Source: an uncultured Bacilli bacterium (GTDB taxonomy: Bacteria; Bacillota_I; Bacilli_A; RF39; UBA660). Taken from it: a DNA stretch of 64,000 nucleotides. This document shows, one piece after another, positions 1-6,483 of this stretch. A program made the position numbers and the translations under genes. The stretch covers positions 1-64,000 of the forward strand of contig CAKOQQ010000007.1 in NCBI GenBank assembly GCA_934101425.1, read 5' to 3'. How positions within the stretch are numbered: position 1 is the stretch's first letter; the number at the start of each line of letters is the position of its first letter. Below the pieces are notes generated by a model. It was not told the DNA's origin, made no database searches, and worked only from the letters and a program-made list of their open reading frames with translations.

Positions 1-23
1 AATATGTATAATATATAAAAAAT

Positions 24-43
24 AGATGGTTAACTAACCATCT
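24..43. terminator. Bidirectional hairpin terminator left of dif
   Basis: Nine-base arms (AGATGGTTA and TAACCATCT) are followed by T-rich DNA on both strands. On the minus strand it lies directly past dif, so before prophage insertion it would have terminated the HTH gene now ending at 5623. Confidence 0.7.
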
Positions 44-55
44 TTTATTTAAAAT

Positions 56-1006
56 CTATAATTTAACATAATATACATTATACGAAGTTATAAAAGTTTC
101 AAAATCTATTTCATATTCGTTTAAATCATACTCTCTAAATAATATCTCATTTTCAAATTTGTCATAATATTTATCTTCGTATGTAGCATTATATTCATGT
201 AATAATTTTATCACTAATTCTACATGATGTCTATTATTAAAATCTACATTTATTTCTTCAGGATAATTTAATCCTTTTTTAGAAGCCATATATTTACAAC
301 GACCATATAAACGATTATCTTGTTCTTTCAACATATACTTCGTCATATAACCTACAATTTTTATATTTTTTGTACGAAAAACAGAAGTAAACCCATATGA
401 CCAATATTTTACATCGTAACATCCTTTTCTATTAACTTGAGGAATAATTATATTAGTATCGTAATCAATATCTAAATTGCTTAATATATGATAATGAACA
501 GCTCCTCTTTTTTGAAATTCTGGAACGCAAATATAAACAAAATCTTTTTTTATCGACTTTATTTTAGTTCTCCAAACATTAAATATTTTATTAGCTAAAG
601 ATATATCAGTTATATTTTCAGCTAGTGTTAAAGTTATGAATGATTTAAATTTATTTATATTAGCTTTAACTAGCCTATCACAATTTAATCGTGCACGATT
701 TAAATTTCTATATTCTACATTTTTATTATTTTTTAAAGTTACTTTTTCTTTCTTTTTAAATAAATTATTTTCTGAAATAGGTTCTAAATCTTTATTAGTT
801 CGCTTAACTAAATTACTATAATTATAAACTTGATAATAATCGCCGCATTTAATAATTTTTATATTACTAGGATAAACATTAGTTTGAATATTGAGACTAC
901 TATCAAGTAAAATGCATCCTGGTGTTTCAAGATACATTTTTTGACTAATTTTAAAAGCCTCTTTATCTTGAGGAGTCATAGCCCTTTTGGTAGTTCGTTC
1001 GTACAT
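56..1006 (-). CDS. Inovirus rolling-circle replication initiator (HUH Rep)
   Basis: This 316-residue protein should nick the double-stranded replicative form to start rolling-circle replication. The three HUH-family motifs are visible in order: FITLTL (about 123-128), the metal-binding HYH (171-173), and GYMTKYMLK (219-227), whose tyrosines are catalytic candidates. The start has an AAGGAG ribosome site 7 nt upstream. The last ten sense codons and the stop come from the dif junction. In the excised circle the frame would continue through the 5596 junction and end NVYNKKTN. It is preceded by the hairpin region 1036-1100, which may hold its nicking origin. Confidence 0.88.
   Translation of the reverse strand: MYERTTKRAMTPQDKEAFKISQKMYLETPGCILLDSSLNIQTNVYPSNIKIIKCGDYYQVYNYSNLVKRTNKDLEPISENNLFKKKEKVTLKNNKNVEYRNLNRARLNCDRLVKANINKFKSFITLTLAENITDISLANKIFNVWRTKIKSIKKDFVYICVPEFQKRGAVHYHILSNLDIDYDTNIIIPQVNRKGCYDVKYWSYGFTSVFRTKNIKIVGYMTKYMLKEQDNRLYGRCKYMASKKGLNYPEEINVDFNNRHHVELVIKLLHEYNATYEDKYYDKFENEILFREYDLNEYEIDFETFITSYNVYYVKL
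61..88. other. dif: Chromosomal dif site (left prophage junction)
   Basis: Read on the minus strand the 28 bp are an ACTTCGTATAA arm, a TGTATA centre and a TTATGTTAAAT arm. The XerD-side arm is identical to that of E. coli dif, and the XerC-side arm resembles B. subtilis dif. The centre plus XerC arm (72-91) recurs exactly at 5596-5615, which marks this as one junction of an element inserted by Xer recombination. The site lies inside the last codons of the phage rep gene. Confidence 0.88.
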
Positions 1007-1035
1007 AATATACTCCTTATATTTGGCCTTAGCCT

Positions 1036-1100
1036 ACTTGAAGCTGCGTGGCCATTTTTCGGACTTCGTTTCCGAAAAATAACCAGCTCCACTTTCAAGT
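1036..1100. promoter_or_regulatory. Nested inverted repeats: candidate phage origin or packaging hairpin
   Basis: Three nested arm pairs occupy the gap between the Zot-like gene and rep: ACTTGAA 1036-1042 with TTCAAGT 1094-1100; AGCTG 1042-1046 with CAGCT 1084-1088; and the perfect ATTTTTCGGA 1054-1063 with TCCGAAAAAT 1071-1080 around a 7-nt loop. This is the most structured non-coding stretch of the phage. In Ff phages such hairpins act as packaging signal and replication origins. The exact role here is inference. Confidence 0.55.
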
Positions 1101-1107
1101 TTACAAG

Positions 1108-1971
1108 TTAATTCTTTAAGTTATCTTGTAATGAATTGTATTCATTTTGTAACCAAGTCATATCTTTATACTTTTGTACTTTCTCGTAAGTATCGTAAAG
1201 TTCTCTTAATTCTTTAGTTTGTACGAAGAAAAAGAAATCAACGTATTTTTTAAATGTGCCTTTTTCTTCATTAAAATATTCAGCTTTTGTTACTCTGACA
1301 AATGTTAAACAATTTAAAAATGTTTTAGGTAAATATACCTTACCTACTTGTTCTCTTATCGGTTTAGCAACTCTACTAAATACTTGAGCTGTACCAAACA
1401 AGCATTTTTTTTGCTTTCTTTGTTGGCAAATTTCATTTAATACAAAAGGTGGTACATTCTTACTATCTGAAGAAGATAACATCGTAGGAAGCTCGTCTAA
1501 CGCATTTACAACACCTTTTTTGCCATTATTATACTTGATTATATCTAATACACTATTTAACTCATTTGTTGCATATTTATAGTACATATTGGCGTTTATA
1601 ATCAAATCAGGGTACTTCTTACGTAGTTTTTCTAATATATAGATTAGTGTTATTGTTTTACCGCTCCCCTGCTCTCCACAAGCTAAATTTATACCAAATT
1701 CTGAAAAATCTTCTGGATCCTGTTCCAGGTAATCAAGTGCAACCTGACGTGGAAACATTACAAGTAATTTTTTTAAAATGCCAGGTTCAGAAGATTGTAT
1801 ACTATTCTTGTTCTTTTTAGGTTTTATTCCTTTAATAAATCGATAATAAAGAATATTAAGTATTATTAGTATAAACATACCTAAAGCAACATAAACAAGC
1901 GGTAAAACGAACTTAAACAAGGTTTTAGCTAGTGTTATTACACTTTGTATTACTATTTTAGTTAAATTCAT
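1108..1971 (-). CDS. Zot-like (pI family) phage assembly ATPase
   Basis: This 287-residue protein should drive extrusion of the filamentous virion through the membrane. A hydrophobic N-terminus (about 8-46) is followed by an ATPase domain with Walker A GEQGSGKT (99-106) and a Walker B-like ALDE (157-160). The membrane segment comes first, unlike the C-terminal helix of classical Gram-negative Zot proteins. It begins 2 nt after the preceding small membrane gene stops, and its ribosome site lies in that gene's last codons, so the two are probably translationally coupled. Confidence 0.85.
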   Translation of the reverse strand: MNLTKIVIQSVITLAKTLFKFVLPLVYVALGMFILIILNILYYRFIKGIKPKKNKNSIQSSEPGILKKLLVMFPRQVALDYLEQDPEDFSEFGINLACGEQGSGKTITLIYILEKLRKKYPDLIINANMYYKYATNELNSVLDIIKYNNGKKGVVNALDELPTMLSSSDSKNVPPFVLNEICQQRKQKKCLFGTAQVFSRVAKPIREQVGKVYLPKTFLNCLTFVRVTKAEYFNEEKGTFKKYVDFFFFVQTKELRELYDTYEKVQKYKDMTWLQNEYNSLQDNLKN

Positions 1972-1973
1972 AA

Positions 1974-2213
1974 TTAATTACCTTTCAAAAATGAGAAAAT
2001 AAACTTTATTACATTAAACCTTAAAATTAAGAACTTTATTGATATATAAATACCAAAATATGCAAACATTTCTTTTAAAGGCATAAAGAAACATAATTTA
2101 TCTAAAATTGAAGTTAAAAATGTTTTAAATTCGTCTATGCCTAAATTCATACCAATAGTCGGAATAATTGATATAAATAAAATAATTAAACCTACTTTTA
2201 AAGCTGTTTTCAT
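1974..2213 (-). CDS. Small inovirus membrane protein (pVI-like position)
   Basis: The 79-residue protein has two hydrophobic segments (about 6-24 and 50-72) separated by a short polar stretch. It lies between the adsorption protein and the assembly ATPase, where Ff phages carry gene VI, a minor virion protein capping the pIII end. The start overlaps the previous stop (TAATG), indicating coupling. No motif proves function, so the pVI assignment rests on size, topology and position. Confidence 0.6.
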   Translation of the reverse strand: MKTALKVGLIILFISIIPTIGMNLGIDEFKTFLTSILDKLCFFMPLKEMFAYFGIYISIKFLILRFNVIKFIFSFLKGN

Positions 2214-3694
2214 TAACTCATCCCCTTCTCCATTGTTTTATTTGCTGTATGCCATAATTTAATTATGTAGTGAGCCACTAAAGTCAATTTCATTAGTAAA
2301 AATATAGTTGGTCTATATTGTAGATAAAAACTCCAGTCCATAGGTGCATAAAAATGTATACCCATATAAGTAAAATCTACAGGAGGTATTGGACTATAGC
2401 CCTCTTCATATTCTGGAGGAGTATAACTTATAAAGAAATCAAAGAATTTATATACATCCCCAAAAATTGGTATTTTAGATATGAATTTATCTACAAAACT
2501 TAATATTATAGAGCCGTCATCATTAGAAGAAGTATCTCCTGGAATAAGTGGGTTATATTTAAAATCATAATATACATAATCTTGTACAACTCCGTTATAT
2601 TCAATTTTTGCAGAATAAGTTACATTATTCGTTGGCATAGTAAACTTCACTGAACTACAAGGAGTCTTAACCCACTCGCTATCTGTAGACTTCATATAGT
2701 AACAAATAGGTTTTACATAAGGACTTGGAAGTCTATTATTATCATAATGAAATATAAACTCTAAACTATTAGGATAGTCTACCTTTTGTGTTATATAAAA
2801 TATATCTCCATAACTATAACAATTATCTCCATAATTAAAAATGTTATATGCAACTATTTCGCCATTTTTTACTATTTTAGCTTCATAAAAAATACTATCT
2901 TTATCTCCTAATACTGAACTATCTGATTTATTAAAATCAGATGTAAAAAATAAATCTACTCCATCACTACACTTTACTGCTTCCCAATCGGTCATATTAG
3001 AACTTCTATAATAACATACGTTATTTACATAAGATGTTGGGTAGCCATTATAAGTTATATTTAAAGATTTAATATCTTTAGTGTCAGTATAATAGGTTGG
3101 TGTAAATTTTATAGAAACATCCTTATAATTAGGATCAAAATAAATACGTGAACCATCTTCTATCTCCTTATCATTTATTATTAATTTGTTATTATCTTGA
3201 ATTTGAAAAAGACATGGTAATGTATCAGATACATGCAATATAACTCCGTTTAAATCGTTCCAGGAACGAACTACATCACTTTTAGTATTATTACTGCTAT
3301 AAAATGTAGTGATACCACTCGAAGCTGTTCCATTACCTATCTTATTACCTGTTAAATCTAAAATATAAATAGGTATAGGTGTACTATATGTACTTACTAA
3401 ATCGGTCCAACTTTCACCACTTTCAACATAAAAGCCTAAAGACTCATAAGCTGACATATCATAACACCAAATTTGATTATTATAATAACTTAAAATAAAT
3501 TTATCACTATAAGCTGAACATGATGTTTTCCAAGTTTCTAAATTTTCCTCAAAATATTCTTTTTTTGATACATAATCACTAAAAGTAAAATCTGCATTTA
3601 ATGTCACATTTGATAAAGCAAATGCTTTAATCGGCAAACTCAAAATCGTTATTATAAAAATAGCACTCAAAAAAATTATTGTATTCTTTTTCAA
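2213..3694 (-). CDS. pIII-like adsorption / minor coat protein
   Basis: A long secreted protein with an N-terminal signal peptide ending near AFA, a beta-rich Tyr/Asn/Ser-rich ectodomain, a proline-rich linker (PPEYEEGYSPIPP) and a C-terminal membrane helix just before the end. This layout matches inovirus pIII-type proteins, which bind the host receptor and close the virion. Repeated CYYM/CYYR segments suggest duplicated small domains. The upstream in-frame GTG at 3703 lies inside the AGGTGG ribosome site, so TTG at 3694, 5 nt downstream of that site, is the likelier start (493 residues). Confidence 0.75.
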   Translation of the reverse strand: MKKNTIIFLSAIFIITILSLPIKAFALSNVTLNADFTFSDYVSKKEYFEENLETWKTSCSAYSDKFILSYYNNQIWCYDMSAYESLGFYVESGESWTDLVSTYSTPIPIYILDLTGNKIGNGTASSGITTFYSSNNTKSDVVRSWNDLNGVILHVSDTLPCLFQIQDNNKLIINDKEIEDGSRIYFDPNYKDVSIKFTPTYYTDTKDIKSLNITYNGYPTSYVNNVCYYRSSNMTDWEAVKCSDGVDLFFTSDFNKSDSSVLGDKDSIFYEAKIVKNGEIVAYNIFNYGDNCYSYGDIFYITQKVDYPNSLEFIFHYDNNRLPSPYVKPICYYMKSTDSEWVKTPCSSVKFTMPTNNVTYSAKIEYNGVVQDYVYYDFKYNPLIPGDTSSNDDGSIILSFVDKFISKIPIFGDVYKFFDFFISYTPPEYEEGYSPIPPVDFTYMGIHFYAPMDWSFYLQYRPTIFLLMKLTLVAHYIIKLWHTANKTMEKGMS

Positions 3695-3715
3695 ATATAC
3701 CACCTACTATCTTTT

Positions 3716-3868
3716 TTATTTGTCTAAGCATAAATGCCACCAACTTGTAACTACAAAATTTTTACTATATTTTAATTTTTTCATTCTTTTTATAAAAGAA
3801 CTATAATTGTAAAATGTTTCCTCAAAATAAACATTATCTTTTTTATTATAAATTCTTATATTAAACAT
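3716..3868 (-). CDS. Small phage protein, 50 residues, unknown function
   Basis: An ATG at 3868 follows a GGAAAG-type ribosome site and opens 50 codons ending 13 nt before the GTG/ATTTG start region of the adsorption gene. The product begins MFNIRIYNKKD and ends SWWHLCLDK. It is basic and aromatic with no membrane segment. It lies between the central terminator and the pIII-like gene and fills an otherwise empty 200-nt gap. I do not recognise a family. Confidence 0.55.
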   Translation of the reverse strand: MFNIRIYNKKDNVYFEETFYNYSSFIKRMKKLKYSKNFVVTSWWHLCLDK

Positions 3869-3897
3869 ACTTAATCACTCTTTCCTTTCTAAATAAA

Positions 3898-3918
3898 AAA
3901 GTGGAATAACTCCACTTT
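3898..3918 (-). terminator. Central phage terminator after the major coat gene
   Basis: On the minus strand an 8-bp stem (AAAGTGGA / TCCACTTT) with a 5-nt loop is followed by a T run. It starts within the last codons of the coat gene. Ff phages have a strong terminator at the same place, between genes VIII and III, which keeps coat mRNA far above downstream mRNA. Confidence 0.75.
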
Positions 3919-3920
3919 CA

Positions 3921-4127
3921 CTATGCTTTTTTAATTTGACTTTTTACGAAGTTATAGCCTTTTCTTATTAAAATTGCACTGATAACAATTCCAGAAACTG
4001 CAACGATACCAGCTGTTATTGTTGGAATAACTGCAGATGTATCAAACTTACTGAAGTCAACTGCAGAAGCTGCTGCTTGTTCAGTTTCTCCAAGTAATAA
4101 TAAACCTTTTAATGCTAATCCGTTCAT
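3921..4127 (-). CDS. Inovirus major coat protein (pVIII-like)
   Basis: This 68-residue protein has the standard filamentous coat plan: an N-terminal part ending with the AAASAVDFSKF region, one long hydrophobic helix (about 35-54), and a lysine-rich C-terminus (FVKSQIKKA) that would contact the packaged ssDNA. The first 20 residues (ALKGLLLLGETEQAAASA) could be a signal peptide cleaved after an alanine. An AGGAG ribosome site precedes the start and a terminator follows immediately. Confidence 0.8.
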   Translation of the reverse strand: MNGLALKGLLLLGETEQAAASAVDFSKFDTSAVIPTITAGIVAVSGIVISAILIRKGYNFVKSQIKKA

Positions 4128-4139
4128 ATAAACTCCTTT

Positions 4140-4292
4140 CTAAATACCACCTAGAAGAAAATTCCATAATTTAGTTGTTAAATAAAATACTATTGCAAAC
4201 AGAACTATTATAAGTATAATTCCGAATATGTTTATTATAATTTCTTGATTTGAAATAATAACCTCTAATTTTTCTACAACTACATCATCCAT
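4140..4292 (-). CDS. Small single-pass phage membrane protein (pVII/pIX-like position)
   Basis: An ATG at 4292 sits 5 nt after a perfect AGGAGG and opens 50 codons ending TAG just before the coat gene's ribosome site. The product starts MDDVVVEKLEV, has one strongly hydrophobic helix (about 18-40) and ends LWNFLLGGI. Its position directly upstream of the coat gene is where filamentous phages carry the tiny tip proteins pVII and pIX. The assignment rests on size, topology and order. Confidence 0.65.
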   Translation of the reverse strand: MDDVVVEKLEVIISNQEIIINIFGIILIIVLFAIVFYLTTKLWNFLLGGI

Positions 4293-4310
4293 TTTTTACC
4301 TCCTGGTATA

Positions 4311-4538
4311 TTATCTTCTTTTCATTTTTTCTAATCTCAAGATTAATATATCTAAAACTCTATTACGTAATGACTTTTTCTTTTTATTAAATAAGTCTAA
4401 TAAATCAATTACCAGGACAACTTTATGTCCATAGCCATTTTCTTCGCCTACTACGTAATGATGAGCTAAAGACCTTATTTTTTTAAAATAATATGTACTA
4501 TCTTGTTTTTGAAATACTACAATACTATAATAATTCAC
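4311..4538 (-). CDS. Small phage protein of unknown function, 75 residues
   Basis: A basic 75-residue protein starting with GTG that overlaps the preceding stop (TAGTG), so it is probably translated by coupling. The C-terminal half is Lys/Arg-rich (FNKKKKSLRNR, LRLEKMKRR) and could bind nucleic acid or the membrane face. I recognise no family. It is co-directional with the rest of the phage operon. Confidence 0.6.
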   Translation of the reverse strand: MNYYSIVVFQKQDSTYYFKKIRSLAHHYVVGEENGYGHKVVLVIDLLDLFNKKKKSLRNRVLDILILRLEKMKRR

Positions 4539-4732
4539 TATTTAAGTTTTAAGCTTTCGCTCATTAAAATAAGTTTAGCCTTGTCACCTTTTATTGTGAT
4601 TTCGATATTTTCTTCTTCTGTACCATCATAACTAAATAATGGAATTGATAATACATAGTATTCTCTTTTATGTCCATCACTATCTGTAAAATTTTTCTTT
4701 ACTAACTTACCTATTACTTCAATATCTGTCAT
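4538..4732 (-). CDS. Small phage protein, candidate ssDNA-binding (pV-like)
   Basis: This 64-residue protein has alternating beta-type stretches (IEVIGKLVKK, REYYVLSIPLF, IEITIKGDKAKLIL) compatible with a small OB-fold. It is the first gene of the virion operon, the usual place for the gene V ssDNA-binding protein that coats nascent genomes. A GAAAGGAG ribosome site precedes it. No diagnostic motif is visible, so the function is inference from size, predicted fold and order. Confidence 0.5.
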   Translation of the reverse strand: MTDIEVIGKLVKKNFTDSDGHKREYYVLSIPLFSYDGTEEENIEITIKGDKAKLILMSESLKLK

Positions 4733-4762
4733 AGTTCTTCTCCTTTCACAAATAATAAAATA

Positions 4763-4857
4763 AGAAACATAAGGACTCGAACCTTAATCAACCGTGGCAT
4801 TAAGTGTCATATTCCCGGTTATAACGACACAAGCTTTCCCCATTAAGCTATGTTTCT
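4763..4857 (-). tRNA. tRNA-like element in the phage operon leader (anticodon unclear)
   Basis: On the minus strand the 5' AGAAACA pairs with the 3' TGTTTCT. A GCTT/AAGC D-arm carries an AATGGGGA loop, and a TAAGG/CCTTA T-arm carries a canonical TTCGAGT loop. Between them are 45 nt instead of a normal anticodon arm and variable loop: GTGTC/GACAC can pair only around a 17-nt loop. No CCA is encoded. It is either a divergent class II tRNA, a tRNA with an insertion in the anticodon region, or a tRNA mimic. It lies about 30 nt downstream of the predicted operon start. Confidence 0.5.
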
Positions 4858-4871
4858 CAAAATTTTATTAG

Positions 4872-4886
4872 ACAACTTAAGGTTGT
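4872..4886. promoter_or_regulatory. Palindromic operator 1 of the prophage switch
   Basis: ACAACTTAAGGTTGT is a near-perfect dyad (one mismatched pair) and matches the second operator 30 bp away, about three helical turns. It lies just downstream of the predicted start of the minus-strand virion transcript, where a bound repressor would block elongation or initiation. Confidence 0.7.
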
Positions 4887-4896
4887 GTCTATAAAT

Positions 4897-4925
4897 AATA
4901 TACAACTTCAAGTTGTTTTTGTCAA
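4897..4925 (-). promoter_or_regulatory. Minus-strand virion-operon promoter containing operator 2
   Basis: TTGACA (4920-4925) and TATATT (4897-4902) are separated by 17 nt. The spacer is almost entirely a perfect dyad, ACAACTTCAAGTTGT (4902-4916). A plus-strand -35-like TTGTCA (4919-4924) overlaps this -35 and faces the HTH gene. Repressor binding would shut the virion operon. Confidence 0.7.
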
Positions 4926-4971
4926 TACAAATTTTAATTGTATTATAAAATTAATTTATAGAGGGAAAAAT

Positions 4972-5181
4972 ATGATACGTTTAAAAGATTTAAGAGAAGA
5001 TAAAGATTTATTACAAAAAGATATTGCAGATATACTAAATATAACACAACAACAATACAGCAAAGTTGAATTAGGAATAAATCAATTAAATTATGAAAAT
5101 TTAATAAAATTAGCAGATTTTTATAAAGTAAGTATTGATTATATACTAGGAAGAACAAACAAGAAAGAAATTAATAAATAA
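4972..5181 (+). CDS. Prophage Xre/Cro-type HTH repressor
   Basis: A 69-residue protein that is almost entirely one HTH_3 domain (KDIADILNITQQQYSKVELG, then YKVSIDYILGRTN). The ATG at 4972 follows GAGGG. The longer in-frame start at 4885 would begin inside operator 1 and has no ribosome site. It is transcribed divergently from the virion genes across two matching dyads, so it probably represses them and itself. The next gene is a longer paralogue with the same LLQKDI..LNITQQQYS core. Confidence 0.85.
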   Translation: MIRLKDLREDKDLLQKDIADILNITQQQYSKVELGINQLNYENLIKLADFYKVSIDYILGRTNKKEINK

Positions 5182-5199
5182 AAGTAATTTGGAGATATT

Positions 5200-5580
5200 A
5201 TGAAAACTAGAATTAAAGAACTAAGAGAGGAAAAGAAATTATTACAAAAAGATATTTCAACAATTTTAAATATAACGCAACAACAATATAGTAATATTGA
5301 AAAAGAAATGTGTGAATTATCTTATAGTGGCCTAGTTAAATTATCAAATTTCTATAATGTTAGTATTGATTATTTACTTGGTGAAATTAATATCAGAAAT
5401 TATGATTTATTTTTAAAAGAAACAATTGAAATAGAAAATAATGAAAAATGTAAAGAATGTGACGACTATACATTAGTTAGTTGTAACCCACTTGATTATG
5501 ATTTTTTATGTAGAAAATGTGGTAAATTATATAATTTTAAAGAAAAAAATATTACAAAAACATCAAAAAAAGACCTTTAA
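5200..5580 (+). CDS. HTH regulator with C-terminal zinc-ribbon-like domain
   Basis: The 126-residue product has an N-terminal HTH_3 domain (about 1-65) closely similar to the 69-residue repressor just upstream, then a C-terminal segment with two CxxC pairs (CKEC and CRKC, about 85 and 106) that looks like a zinc ribbon. It lies 18 nt after the repressor stop, in the same transcript. The duplication plus metal-binding tail suggests an antirepressor or second-tier regulator, but this is inference. It ends in a bidirectional terminator. Confidence 0.75.
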   Translation: MKTRIKELREEKKLLQKDISTILNITQQQYSNIEKEMCELSYSGLVKLSNFYNVSIDYLLGEINIRNYDLFLKETIEIENNEKCKECDDYTLVSCNPLDYDFLCRKCGKLYNFKEKNITKTSKKDL

Positions 5581-5590
5581 TTGGTCTTTT
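5568..5590. terminator. Bidirectional terminator at the phage attP side
   Basis: AAAAGACC and GGTCTTTT form an 8-bp stem with a 7-nt loop that includes the TAA of the zinc-ribbon HTH gene. In the excised circle it would sit between this gene and the convergent rep gene and could serve both. Confidence 0.75.
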
Positions 5591-5612
5591 TATTATATAC
5601 ATTATACGAAGT
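5585..5612. other. Hybrid dif-like right prophage junction
   Basis: The centre and XerC arm (5596-5612, extended to 5615) match the left dif exactly. The XerD-arm position (TCTTTTTATTA) matches only about 5 of 11 bases and overlaps the phage terminator. A full dif at one end and a half-degenerate copy at the other is the expected product of Xer-mediated insertion of a phage attP. Confidence 0.82.
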
Positions 5613-5622
5613 TATGTATATT

Positions 5623-6393
5623 TTATCCAGATATCTTTCTGGCTTGTATTTCAGCTATTTTTTCTAATACTTCTGCAGCATTCTTTTCGTTGATTTCACT
5701 ATAATTTAGTTCTTTTAATGCTTGTACTTTAGCTGAATTTAATTCTAGAGTTCTACTTAATTTTTCTTCCATTTTATGTTCAATTTGTGCTTCAAATCTT
5801 TTATGTGATTCTGCAAGTTTTGTTCTAGATGTACCGCCATTATTATTATATAATGTCATTGCCGAGAACATTATACTTTCAAAAATGAATTGTTCTTCTT
5901 CATCATATACAAAATCTAGTGGTTTAGTACTTCCTATTGATTTTGATACATATGCAAGCATATATTTTAATTCTCTTGAATTATTCATTGCTTGTATATA
6001 ATGATATAAATATTTAAAAGTGTAATAAGCATTATCATCATCATCTTCTAAGTTTTCTCTTATACAGTCAACTAAAGTATTAAATAGTTCTTTATTTTTT
6101 TTACTTAAACCTTCTGTATTACTAATAGTTTCATTTCTTGAAGATGCCGTAAAGTTATTTAATCTAGCTTCTACACCTAACATATAATCTGTATCTATTT
6201 TAATTTTATCTATTTCATCACTTGATTTTATTTCTAATAAGTTAAATAACATTATTTTTTTATCTTTAGGCCATTTATTTATATCATCAAGTTCTAAATA
6301 ATTATAAATCATTTGTCTTGAAACACCTAAAAACTTAGCTAAATTAACTTTTGATATTCCTAATTCTTTTAATAGCTCGTTTAATTTATCCAT
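5623..6393 (-). CDS. HTH protein beside dif, 256 residues, unknown function
   Basis: The ATG at 6393 follows GGGGAGGT; the in-frame ATG at 6423 lies upstream of that site. An N-terminal Xre-like HTH (MDKLNELLKELGISK, then AKFLGVSRQMIYNYLE) is followed by a mostly helical, acidic and charged C-terminal region with a likely coiled coil near the end. The stop lies 8 bp from the dif core. A TTGACA / TAAAAT promoter with 16-nt spacing lies at 6422-6449. It looks like a host gene whose terminator (24-43) was displaced by the prophage. I do not recognise the family. Confidence 0.7.
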   Translation of the reverse strand: MDKLNELLKELGISKVNLAKFLGVSRQMIYNYLELDDINKWPKDKKIMLFNLLEIKSSDEIDKIKIDTDYMLGVEARLNNFTASSRNETISNTEGLSKKNKELFNTLVDCIRENLEDDDDNAYYTFKYLYHYIQAMNNSRELKYMLAYVSKSIGSTKPLDFVYDEEEQFIFESIMFSAMTLYNNNGGTSRTKLAESHKRFEAQIEHKMEEKLSRTLELNSAKVQALKELNYSEINEKNAAEVLEKIAEIQARKISG

Positions 6394-6483
6394 AGTGTTT
6401 TTACCTCCCCACTCTATATACATTTTATCACAATGGTGCTAGTTGTCAAGTAATTAAGCAATGTAAAAACCAGTAAAATAGTG

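Larger units (their letters stand above)
72..5595. mobile_element. dif-integrated inovirus (filamentous phage) prophage, about 5.52 kb
   Basis: The element is bounded by a complete dif (61-88) and a second copy sharing a 20-bp core (5596-5615). Minus-strand genes run: ssDNA-binding-like candidate, two small proteins, major coat protein, terminator, small ORF, pIII-like protein, small membrane protein, Zot-like ATPase, structured non-coding region, Rep. Two HTH genes run the other way. This is the gene content and order of an inovirus. No integrase is encoded, as expected for phages that borrow host XerC/XerD. All recognisable genes are intact, so it may be active. Confidence 0.88.

Noticed and set aside
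72..91. Nineteen bases identical to one arm plus part of the spacer of phage P1 loxP, at both prophage ends.
   Set aside because: The opposite half is a standard dif XerD arm, not a loxP arm, and the two copies are explained by Xer-mediated phage insertion. Treated as chance similarity, not a cloning remnant.
4885..4971. A longer N-terminus for the 69-residue repressor beginning at 4885.
   Set aside because: It would start inside operator 1 without a ribosome site and place both promoters within the coding region; ATG 4972 has GAGGG.
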